Below the pieces are notes generated by a model that ran no database searches, was not told the DNA's origin, and saw only the letters and a program-made list of their open reading frames with translations. Below are positions 26,777 through 34,546 of a stretch of 64,000 nucleotides of DNA, one piece after another. The DNA lies in the NCBI GenBank assembly GCA_035645555.1, contig DASQMI010000094.1, forward strand, positions 37,639 to 101,638, in the 5' to 3' direction. This stretch comes from Lysobacter_F sp035645555 (GTDB taxonomy: Bacteria > Pseudomonadota > Gammaproteobacteria > Xanthomonadales > Xanthomonadaceae). Positions within the stretch are counted from its first letter, which is position 1, and each line of letters opens with the position of its first letter. The position numbers and the translations under genes are program-made.

Positions 26777-28149
26777 CAGCGGACCTCGACCTGCGGGTCC
26801 ACGCCGAGATCCGCGAAGCCGGTGGCAAGCGCTTCGGGGTCTTTCATCACCCGGAACATCGCGATGTCAACGCAGCGGGCCACGAACGTTTCCACCTCTC
26901 CTTCCAAGGCCACTACCCCCGCATTCAGGAAGTAGGTGCCCGGATTGAGTCGATTGCGAAAGCGGAACCGTACGTCGACCTGGGTGCCGGAGGCGACCAC
27001 TTCCAACGGCCGCGAGACCGTGTGACTGACGGCTCCCGCAAGCTCGACGCCAGTCAAGCTGCGGACCATCATGCCGAACCGCACGCCGACGGCGGGTGCG
27101 TCGAAGTCAACCCGGTAAACGAATACGTAGTCCTCACCCGGCCTCAGCACGTTCACCCGCGCGCCGTCCAGCGTCTCTAGGTGCGCGTCCTGGATGACAC
27201 ACCCTCTGGACGGATAAATCACCGTACTTGCCGGTAGCAAGCCTGCATCCCACGAGGGCTCGGCTAGTGCCGGCCGGCGCGCCCCCGCCTCTGCGGAGTT
27301 ATCGCGTGCGGGCGCTGGCGTCGCGTCCGGAGCTACTGCGCTGTTGCCTGCGATCGCCCGTCTCACCTCTTCCCGTCGTTCCAGCGGAGCGTAGAGGAGC
27401 TTCTGATAGCGCGACACAACGTCGCGCGCAGGACCAATGCAAAGTAGCTCGCCCCCGTCGAGCAGCAGCGCGCGGTCACATACCTCGGTCACGTGCCCGG
27501 CCGAGTGGGAGACGAACAGAATCGTGGCGCCATCATCCCGCAGGCGGCGGATGCGCGCGTGGCACTTCCGCTGGTACGCCTCATCGCCAACTGCCAAGGC
27601 CTCGTCCACGACCAAGACGTCTGGCTGCACGTGCACGGCCACGGAGAAGGCCAAGCGCATGAACATACCGCTGGAGTAGTGCTTGACCGGCTGGTGGAGG
27701 AAGCCGCCGATGTCGGCGAACGCGACGATATCGTCAAAGCGCGCCTCGAGCGTCTGTCGGCCCATGCCCAGCACGCTGCCGTTGAGGAAGATGTTCTCCG
27801 CTCCCGTCAGCTCCGGATTGAATCCCGCCCCCAACTCGAGCAGCGCCGCAACTCGGCCTTCGATCGCAACCACGCCGGTGGTCGGTGCGAGTGTCCCGCA
27901 AAGGATCTGAAGCAGCGTCGACTTGCCTGCGCCATTACGGCCGACGATCCCGACCTGCTCACCGGCGCGAATGTCGAAAGAAACGTTCCGCAGCGCCCAG
28001 TATTCGCCGTAGTAACGGCGCGGCGACTGCCCCGTCCAACGCTGCAGGCGTGGCAGCACAAACTGGCGTAGGCGGTCGGAGGGGCGCGCGTATACCGGGA
28101 AGCACTTGCCCAATCCATGCGCCGAAACGACGACGCGTTCAAAGGACAT
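26776..28149 (-). CDS. wzt: O-antigen ABC exporter ATPase with C-terminal glycan-binding-like domain, copy 1
   Basis: ATPase of 457 residues that powers export of a lipid-linked polysaccharide through Wzm. Walker A is GRNGAGKST (70-78), the signature is KHYSSGMFMRLAF, and Walker B is DVLVVDEALAVGDE, all typical of the Wzt/TagH group. After about residue 300 there is a beta-rich C-terminal domain (QDAHLETLDGARVNVL, YRVDFDAPAVGVRFGM, LNPGTYFLNAGV), matching the Wzt domain that binds the chain end in cap-dependent systems. It overlaps the wzm stop by 11 bases and the sulfotransferase start by one base, so exporter and putative cap enzyme are made together. Confidence 0.93.
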   Translation of the reverse strand: MSFERVVVSAHGLGKCFPVYARPSDRLRQFVLPRLQRWTGQSPRRYYGEYWALRNVSFDIRAGEQVGIVGRNGAGKSTLLQILCGTLAPTTGVVAIEGRVAALLELGAGFNPELTGAENIFLNGSVLGMGRQTLEARFDDIVAFADIGGFLHQPVKHYSSGMFMRLAFSVAVHVQPDVLVVDEALAVGDEAYQRKCHARIRRLRDDGATILFVSHSAGHVTEVCDRALLLDGGELLCIGPARDVVSRYQKLLYAPLERREEVRRAIAGNSAVAPDATPAPARDNSAEAGARRPALAEPSWDAGLLPASTVIYPSRGCVIQDAHLETLDGARVNVLRPGEDYVFVYRVDFDAPAVGVRFGMMVRSLTGVELAGAVSHTVSRPLEVVASGTQVDVRFRFRNRLNPGTYFLNAGVVALEGEVETFVARCVDIAMFRVMKDPEALATGFADLGVDPQVEVR

Positions 28150-28972
28150 CAGCGAAGCCCTTGCGCGTCTTCTGGAACCAGGCGAACCCCAGCCACATCA
28201 CCAGAAAACCAACGCTCCACGACAACGCCAGCTCGCGCAGGGCCGGCACCTTGCCGCCGATCAACAGCGCACGTGCCTGCTCGACCACATGGGCGAGCGG
28301 GTTGAGGGCGAGCCATGGCCGGAAGTCATCGGGGATCGCCTCGAACGGGTAGAAGATAGGGGTAAGAAACAGCAATGCCGTCACCAGCAAACCGACTGTC
28401 TGCGCCATGTCGCGGACGAACACGCCAAGCGACGCCAGCAGCCAGGCCATGCCAAGCGTGCCGAGAATCAACGGACCTAACACTAGAGGCAGCAGCCAGG
28501 CGGTCCAAGGCACTGCGCCAAGCACGAACCAGGCAGCCACCAGCCATGCCGTCAGATTCACCAGGAAATGAAACAGTGCGTTGCCCATCTGCACGATGGG
28601 CAGTACCTCCAGCGGGAACACCACGCGCTTTACGTAGTTGGCATTGGCTATAACCAACGTTGGTGAACGCACCACCACCTCGGAAAACACGTTAAACACC
28701 GCCATCCCGGCGAACAGCACGACAGCGAACGCGGCCTTGCCGCCTTGCGGAAGTCCACCCCAGCGGGCACCGAAGACCACGCTGAATACGAAGGTGTAGA
28801 TCAGCAGCATCAGCACGGGCGTGAGCAGGCTCCACGTCACACCCACAAAAGATCCGCGGTAGCGACCGACGATCTCCTGCCGCACCAGCTGCCGGATCAG
28901 ATCACGGTTCTGTCGCAGCGACGCGAACAAATAGGGCAACCCGGTCCCGAACGACATGGTAGCGCTGCGCAT
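28139..28972 (-). CDS. wzm: O-antigen ABC exporter permease
   Basis: Membrane subunit (277 residues) of the polysaccharide ABC exporter, ABC-2 type. The N-terminal interface helix region is DLIRQLVRQEIVGRYRGSFVGVTWSLLTPVLML, cut here into two familiar parts (interface helix, then first membrane helix). Six membrane segments are expected, with VVFPLEVLPIVQMGNALFHF and FLTPIFYPFEAIPDDFRPWL typical of Wzm/TagG. The start is taken at the ATG at 28972, after the metB stop; an ATG at 28957 is also possible. It is the only wzm recognised in the window although two wzt genes are present. Confidence 0.92.
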   Translation of the reverse strand: MRSATMSFGTGLPYLFASLRQNRDLIRQLVRQEIVGRYRGSFVGVTWSLLTPVLMLLIYTFVFSVVFGARWGGLPQGGKAAFAVVLFAGMAVFNVFSEVVVRSPTLVIANANYVKRVVFPLEVLPIVQMGNALFHFLVNLTAWLVAAWFVLGAVPWTAWLLPLVLGPLILGTLGMAWLLASLGVFVRDMAQTVGLLVTALLFLTPIFYPFEAIPDDFRPWLALNPLAHVVEQARALLIGGKVPALRELALSWSVGFLVMWLGFAWFQKTRKGFADVL

Positions 28973-28982
28973 GGATGCAACG

Positions 28983-30134
28983 TCAGGCACCGAGCGCATT
29001 GTCCAGATCCGCACGCAGGTCCTGCACGTCCTCGACACCAACACTGAGCCGAACCAGATTGTTTGCGATGCCGAGCTGCGCGCGACGCTCCGGCGGCACC
29101 GAGGCGTGGGTCATCACGGCCGGCAGGTTGATCAGACTCTCGACGCCCCCGAGCGATTCGGCGAGCGCGAAGATCTCGACGTTCTCGCATAGCCGGCGTG
29201 CGGCGTCGGCGCCGCCCTTGAGGTAAATCGACAGCATGCCGCCAAAGCCGCTCATCTGCCGCTTGGCGAGTTCGTGCTGCGGGTGCGACGGCAGGCCCGG
29301 GTACAGCACCTTGTCGATCGCCGGATGCCCTTGCAGCCACTCGGCCAGCGCCTGCGCGTTCTCGCAGTGCGCCTTCATGCGCAGGTGCAGCGTCTTCAGC
29401 CCACGCAGCGCGAGGAAGCTGTCGAATGGCCCCTGGATGCCGCCGACCGCGTTCTGCAGGAATGTCATCTTCTCCGCGAGCTCGGCATCGTCGCCGACCA
29501 CCGCCATGCCGCCGACGATGTCGGAATGGCCGTTGAGGTACTTGGTCGCCGAATGCACGACTAGGTGCGCGCCCAGTTCGAGCGGGCGCTGCAGGATCGG
29601 CGATGCGAAGGTGTTGTCGACCACCACCAGCAGGCCGCGCCGGCGCGCGATCGCGGCGATCTGCGCGATGTCCACCAGCTTCAGCAGCGGGTTGGTCGGC
29701 GTCTCGATCCACACCATGCGGGTGTTCGGGCGGATCGCCGCCTCGAACGCAGCTGGATCGGTGAGGTCGACCCAGCTGAAATCGAGCCCCGCCGAGCGCC
29801 GGCGCACGCGCTCGAACAGCCGGAACGTGCCGCCGTAGACATCGTCCATGGCGATCACGTGGCTGCCGCTGTCGAGCAGGTCAAGGACGGTCGACGTTGC
29901 CGCCAGTCCGGACGCGAACGCATACCCGCGCTTGCCGCCCTCGAGCGCGGCGACGCAGCGCTCGTAGGCGAACCGGGTGGGATTGTGGCTGCGCGAATAC
30001 TCGAACCCCTGGTGCACGCCCGGGCTGGACTGTGCGTAGGTCGAGGTCGCGTAGATCGGCGTCATTACCGCGCCCGTCGCGGGGTCGTGCGACTGGCCAG
30101 CGTGAATGGCAAGTGTGCCGGGACGATGCGCCAT
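28983..30134 (-). CDS. metB: Cystathionine gamma-synthase/lyase family PLP enzyme
   Basis: PLP enzyme of the trans-sulfuration family (383 residues), making cystathionine from an activated homoserine plus cysteine, or cleaving it. The PLP lysine sits in VVHSATKYLNGHSD, the aspartate in VVVDNTFASP, and the phosphate loop in YAFASGLAATSTV. The ATG at 30134 (MAHRPGTLAIHAGQ) has GGAG just upstream; longer starts to 30185 add unlike sequence. In Xanthomonas, metB is the conserved right border of the LPS locus. Here island genes continue on its other side. Synthase and lyase activities cannot be told apart by eye. Confidence 0.92.
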   Translation of the reverse strand: MAHRPGTLAIHAGQSHDPATGAVMTPIYATSTYAQSSPGVHQGFEYSRSHNPTRFAYERCVAALEGGKRGYAFASGLAATSTVLDLLDSGSHVIAMDDVYGGTFRLFERVRRRSAGLDFSWVDLTDPAAFEAAIRPNTRMVWIETPTNPLLKLVDIAQIAAIARRRGLLVVVDNTFASPILQRPLELGAHLVVHSATKYLNGHSDIVGGMAVVGDDAELAEKMTFLQNAVGGIQGPFDSFLALRGLKTLHLRMKAHCENAQALAEWLQGHPAIDKVLYPGLPSHPQHELAKRQMSGFGGMLSIYLKGGADAARRLCENVEIFALAESLGGVESLINLPAVMTHASVPPERRAQLGIANNLVRLSVGVEDVQDLRADLDNALGA

Positions 30135-30242
30135 GGCGCTCCACAGGTCGGGGAAGAGGGGCATGCATGATACCGGATCGCCCACCTAGCCCGGCCGCGT
30201 TCGCCGCGGGCGCCGGGTGCCCGGTGCACCGCCGTTTACGCC

Positions 30243-31007
30243 TTACCGGGTGAGATAGAACGTGTCCCGCCATCCCTCGAAGTAGTCCACCATGTCCTCC
30301 GCGTCGGCAGGGTGCCGCTGGAAATGGTCCCTCCACGGGTAACTGTCATGGTTGAATCCAAAATGCTCAGCCATGAACTGGATTGCCGCCCTCGAAGGCC
30401 GACCCACAAGGGTCCGGCCCTTGCGCGTCAGCGCGTCGGCGCATGCCATCTGCTGGTCGTCGACCGGATCCTGGAGAAGTTGAATCACGTAGGGATTGCC
30501 GTACACCAGCCGAGGATCGTCCAACCGGGGGACAGCGGAATCCATCGGCGCCACCTCGGTATCGATGACGACCAGCCGGGCGCCGGTGCGCTCGATCCGG
30601 TCGAGCAGCTCCGCATGCCGGATCGTGTGGTAGTAGAACCCCAGGCACAGCACGACGTCAGCCTGCAGCGAGCCGTCGAGGAGGTCGAAAACGTCCCCCT
30701 GCCGCAACTCGTAACGATCAGACGAAACGCCGTAATGCGTCAGCGACTCGCGGGCATTCGCGATCAACTCGGCACGCGGCTCGATACCGACCACATGAGT
30801 CGCACCTGCTTGCAGGGCGGCGAACGTCCAACGCCCATCGTGACTGGCGATGTCGATCACTCGCCTGCCTTTCAGCGCCTCGACGTTAGGCCCGATAATC
30901 GCCGCGTGGCGGGCGTTGAGCCGGCGTGGCCACGGACTGGTCTGGCTGGTTCGGTAGAAGCGGGGATACTGATCGAAGAAATTCATGGGAGGAGGCGAGG
31001 ACCGCAT
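30243..31007 (-). CDS. Class I SAM-dependent methyltransferase
   Basis: Rossmann methyltransferase of about 254 residues. Motif I is RRVIDIASHDGRWTFAALQ, where the usual glycine-rich loop is DIASHDGRW. Motif II is HVVGIEPRAEL, and motif IV is DVVLCLGFYYHTIRH. The core begins FFDQYPRFYRTSQTS, text often seen in glycan-locus methyltransferases. The start is uncertain: ATGs at 31007 and 30986 and a TTG at 31016 are in frame, and none has a good ribosome site. It is the last gene before metB in the second island half and may methylate a sugar or chain end (inference). Confidence 0.8.
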   Translation of the reverse strand: MRSSPPPMNFFDQYPRFYRTSQTSPWPRRLNARHAAIIGPNVEALKGRRVIDIASHDGRWTFAALQAGATHVVGIEPRAELIANARESLTHYGVSSDRYELRQGDVFDLLDGSLQADVVLCLGFYYHTIRHAELLDRIERTGARLVVIDTEVAPMDSAVPRLDDPRLVYGNPYVIQLLQDPVDDQQMACADALTRKGRTLVGRPSRAAIQFMAEHFGFNHDSYPWRDHFQRHPADAEDMVDYFEGWRDTFYLTR

Positions 31008-31114
31008 GTCTGCCAATCATCTTCTCATGCCGTCGAGCGGCTGCAGGCGGGCGCCATGCCGCTAAAGATAGAGCCCCAGGGCGAACGAGCCATGACGGCA
31101 TATCCCACAAGAGG

Positions 31115-32470
31115 TCAACCGCTGCTAGGCGATGGGCGCCGCGAACCTCCCAGCAAGGTCCAGATCAGGAGTGCCGTCGCCAAGACGGCCGTAGGATAGA
31201 GATAGCGAAAGTCACAGGCGATGGTGGTCGGCGCGTACGACACGAAGTAGAGACCCGCGGCCGCCACCATGGCCAAGGGAACGATTGTGTCTCCAGCATA
31301 ACCCCGCGCGACGCGCAGCGCTGCCACCGAGAGCAGCGCCAGGTAGAACCAATGGCGGAACACCGGGGTCGGATGTAGTGCCTGCGACCAGCGCCCGATG
31401 AGGCGATCCCGCGGATCCATCTCCTCCGTCAACGAAGCCCACGCCAGATACTCGGCGGGCGCCGCGACACCCCAGTAGGCGGGCACACACCCGCTGAGGT
31501 CGCGGAAGCCCAACAGGTAGGCAAAGGCGGCTGCCCTGTGGGAGAGGTAGGCCCACGGATCATGGCGGATGCCCGCCCACCATAACGCCAGCGAGGTTTC
31601 ATTGCTCAATTCGTTGACATAGGAGCGCACGATCGGGTCATGCCAGAACGTGTCGATGCGCTGCGCGCTGTAGAGCCGCCGCAGCTGGGCCTTCACGTCC
31701 TCGCCGGCCCCACTCCACTCGGAAGGATCCCCAGACTTGGCATTCGCGACCATCCCCGCGATGTCGTAGGCCCGTATCGTGACCAGGCCGACGGACAAAG
31801 GGCTGCTCGGAAGCGGCTCGATCGTTCTCTTAGCAACATGGTCGAACGTGGTACTCGCACCGACCATGACGAGCAGGCAGGCCAGTCCGATCGCGACCGC
31901 ACGCCGGCCCCGATTGCCGCTTGCCGCGATTTTCGCTGCCGCAAACGCAAGAGGCACTGCAAGAAGGAACCCCTGCTGGCGGAGCAGCGGCAATGTACTG
32001 ATGCTCAGCATCGCAGTGGCGATGAGTGTGGCTCGAGCCCACCCGGCACGACGTGATGCGAGAAGCAGCCCGGTCGAGGCGACCAGCGCCATGGTCGCTA
32101 GCATGACGTCCTTCCACAGGATGCCTGCGTAAAACATGAAAACCGGGTTCAAAGCGAGTGCCAGCGCAAGGAGCCGCTTCCATGCCGCTGGTCGCTCCCC
32201 ACTGGGAGACTCCACCAGTAAGCAGGCAAAGCACACGTACGTAACGCTGGTGTTCAGCGCGACGAACACCGCCGCACCAGGCACCCCTCCTCCCAGCCAC
32301 GCCAAGACCGCTGCAAAAAATGTTGGTCCCCACCCCTCTGCCCGCCCTCGGAGTCCTTCGTATAGCGCGATGCCGCTATCCACGGACATTTGGCCAGGAG
32401 AGTGAAAAGCGATGAGAAGGGCGACCAACGCGCCGAAAAGGATGTACACCGTCCTGCGGTACAACGTCAT
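31115..32470 (-). CDS. Polytopic membrane protein, GT-C-like (paralogue of 19977-21347)
   Basis: Integral membrane protein of 451 residues with about ten hydrophobic segments. It shares with the protein at 19977-21347 the opening HSPGQMSVDSGIALYEGL, the loop ILWKDVMLAT, LRQQGFLLA, RAYDIAGM, and the near-terminal TTIACDFRYLYPT. The shared acidic first loop and size suggest a lipid-linked sugar transferase or similar membrane enzyme; the biochemical role is unknown. It follows the GT2 gene after 73 bases in the same direction. No GtrA/GtrB pair accompanies this copy, unlike the other one. Confidence 0.72.
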   Translation of the reverse strand: MTLYRRTVYILFGALVALLIAFHSPGQMSVDSGIALYEGLRGRAEGWGPTFFAAVLAWLGGGVPGAAVFVALNTSVTYVCFACLLVESPSGERPAAWKRLLALALALNPVFMFYAGILWKDVMLATMALVASTGLLLASRRAGWARATLIATAMLSISTLPLLRQQGFLLAVPLAFAAAKIAASGNRGRRAVAIGLACLLVMVGASTTFDHVAKRTIEPLPSSPLSVGLVTIRAYDIAGMVANAKSGDPSEWSGAGEDVKAQLRRLYSAQRIDTFWHDPIVRSYVNELSNETSLALWWAGIRHDPWAYLSHRAAAFAYLLGFRDLSGCVPAYWGVAAPAEYLAWASLTEEMDPRDRLIGRWSQALHPTPVFRHWFYLALLSVAALRVARGYAGDTIVPLAMVAAAGLYFVSYAPTTIACDFRYLYPTAVLATALLIWTLLGGSRRPSPSSG

Positions 32471-32543
32471 GCCCTCACCCCGGTGTCAGCGAGCACGGCT
32501 GCATCCCAACCTGCCACCGTGCCAGTCAGGAAATCTCGGTCGA

Positions 32544-33383
32544 CTACTTCAACCTTAGCAACTGTGCCAACCAGCCTGCCGCTCTTCTCAACACCGGATG
32601 ACGTTGGAAGAAGGCGTCGAGCTTGCCGTAACGCTGCCGGTACGCTTCGATCTCCTCGTAGAGCCCGAAACGGTGCTCGAACAGATACTCGGCGTGACGA
32701 GCGAAGAAGTCGGCGTTGTTGCGGAATACCTCCGCATACGTCTCGATCATGGCCGACCGATCTTTCTGGAAATTGCTCGTTCGCGACAGCTGTTGGGTGC
32801 GATAGAAGAAAAGGTACTCGTCCAGCTGAACGACCTCGCGACCCAGTGCCACAATGCGAATCCAGAACTCGTAGTCCTCAATACCGTACCGAAGGCTTTC
32901 GCGGAACCCGCCGACCGCTTCCCAATCCGCTTTGCGGAACAGGCTGGTGACGAAGATGACGTTGTCGATGACCAGCTCGCGCAGCGTATAGGGAGGAAGC
33001 GCCCAAGGACCATTGCTCTGGCCGAACCTCATCGCCTTGCAATAGACGATGCCGACATTCGCGTTCGCTCTCATCACAGCCACGGCCTTCTCGACATACG
33101 TGGGGTGGATGCGGTCGTCGGCGTCGAGAGGAAGGATGAACTCGCCACGTGCAGCAGCTATGGCGGCATTCCTCGCGGCCGCCGGTCCCGCGTTCGCCTG
33201 CACCATGACGCGGGTACGCGGCCACGTATGCGTACGCAGGATTTCGCGGGTCCGCGCGTCCGTGGACCCATCGTCGACAATGATGATCTCGATATCGGAA
33301 TAGGTCTGCGCCAGCGCCGAGTTCACGGCCTCCAGCAGCAGTTCGCCGGCGTTATAGCAGGGGATAACGATCGACACCACCAT
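32544..33383 (-). CDS. GT2 family glycosyltransferase
   Basis: GT-A enzyme of 279 residues. The nucleotide-binding start is VVSIVIPCYNAGELLLEAV, followed by IIIVDDGSTDARTREIL, the metal motif ILPLDADDRIHPTY, and the acceptor region YGIEDYEFWIRI (ED base). These are standard WcaA/WbbL-type features, so it should add a sugar residue in the cytoplasm. The ATG at 33383 is four bases after the upstream stop, giving tight coupling. There is no counterpart of this gene in the other module, where a GT4 enzyme occupies a neighbouring place. Confidence 0.9.
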   Translation of the reverse strand: MVVSIVIPCYNAGELLLEAVNSALAQTYSDIEIIIVDDGSTDARTREILRTHTWPRTRVMVQANAGPAAARNAAIAAARGEFILPLDADDRIHPTYVEKAVAVMRANANVGIVYCKAMRFGQSNGPWALPPYTLRELVIDNVIFVTSLFRKADWEAVGGFRESLRYGIEDYEFWIRIVALGREVVQLDEYLFFYRTQQLSRTSNFQKDRSAMIETYAEVFRNNADFFARHAEYLFEHRFGLYEEIEAYRQRYGKLDAFFQRHPVLRRAAGWLAQLLRLK

Positions 33384-33387
33384 GGTG

Positions 33388-34539
33388 CTACCGACCCACG
33401 ACCCGGCGTAGTCCCTTGACGAGCGTCGCGCCGACGCCGGCCCTCCGAGCCGACGCCAGCACCCGCTCGATGAGCCATGGGTGCTCGCCCTGCACCAGAC
33501 CTGTCGAAGGCGCCACGGAGCCCTTCGCAGGGGAACCGCCCAGTTCCGCCGCACAGGCGGCAAGTTCGGCGTTCGATGCATCAAACGGATCGGGAATGCG
33601 CGCCCACAGCGCCGGGTCCCGATACGCCAGCCGCGCTTCCTTGGCGATCGGCTCGCCGCTGCGGTAGTTGGCGTAGGACCATGGCAGCGAACCGAGGGTC
33701 GATTGTCCGTATTGCTCCAGCGCGGCCCGATAGTCCTTGTACAGTCGCACGAAACAGTCGCGATTGTCGGCGGTGAGCCACCAGCCGATGGCCTTCTCGA
33801 GGGTTCCGGAGTCCAAGCCCGAGAAATGGATGAACCGCAGTGGGTCGCCGTTGACGACGTAGGCGCCCGCTCCGTTGTCACGCAAATCGCTGCCGAGAAG
33901 CGACCATGTCGCGAAGTCGTACCCGTGATGCTTCAGGATGTGGACGTCGAAGAAGGATGGCGCCAAATCCATCCATTTCTGATCCGTGAAGATCCCCCGA
34001 GCCTTGTCGTCGTAGCAGAACCGGAACAGGCGATCCGCCCACCATTGCAGGAAGCTCTCCGCGTTGGGACTGCGCGCCAGGGCCAGGAACCCGAGGTTGT
34101 ATGCGCCATGCGCGAGCGAACTGATCTCCATGTCGATGTTGCCGGGCCGCAGCAGGTGCGGACAGACGACGATGGACGCCCGGTCGAGCAGCGATCGCAG
34201 TTCCTCGAAGTCGCCATAGACCCGCACATCCGGATCCAGGTACACGAACTTCACGTGGCTGCCGAACCGGGCCATAAGATGCTGCATGAAACGCGGCTTG
34301 ACTGCGGTCGACGCCTCGACGATGGAATGCCGGAACACAAATCGTTCGAAGTTCTCCCACCCCGCGTCCTGGGCGAGGACAACCTCGTCGAAATGCGGAA
34401 ACCTCGCGGCGGCTTCCGGAATCTCCCGTTCGACAAGGCAAAGCACGAAGACGGCGTCCTTGCAATGCCGCTTCACGGAGGCCGCCAGCGCCATCGCTTT
34501 CGGAAGATAGTTCGCGCAGATGGAAGTAAAGTAGATCAT
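33388..34539 (-). CDS. Glycosyltransferase with DPD motif (paralogue of 22721-23782)
   Basis: GT-A fold enzyme of 383 residues, paralogous to the product of 22721-23782. Shared landmarks are FTSICANYLPKAMALAASVKR, the metal site FVYLDPDVRVYGDFEEL, LAHGAYNLGFLALARS, IFTDQKWMDLAPSFF, and FIHFSGLDSG. The C-terminal 60 residues extend beyond the paralogue. It begins seven bases after the sulfotransferase stop. It probably adds one sugar of the exported chain (inference from context). Sequence divergence between the copies is considerable, so the duplication is old or the modules came in separately. Confidence 0.82.
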   Translation of the reverse strand: MIYFTSICANYLPKAMALAASVKRHCKDAVFVLCLVEREIPEAAARFPHFDEVVLAQDAGWENFERFVFRHSIVEASTAVKPRFMQHLMARFGSHVKFVYLDPDVRVYGDFEELRSLLDRASIVVCPHLLRPGNIDMEISSLAHGAYNLGFLALARSPNAESFLQWWADRLFRFCYDDKARGIFTDQKWMDLAPSFFDVHILKHHGYDFATWSLLGSDLRDNGAGAYVVNGDPLRFIHFSGLDSGTLEKAIGWWLTADNRDCFVRLYKDYRAALEQYGQSTLGSLPWSYANYRSGEPIAKEARLAYRDPALWARIPDPFDASNAELAACAAELGGSPAKGSVAPSTGLVQGEHPWLIERVLASARRAGVGATLVKGLRRVVGR

Positions 34540-34546
34540 CCGATGT

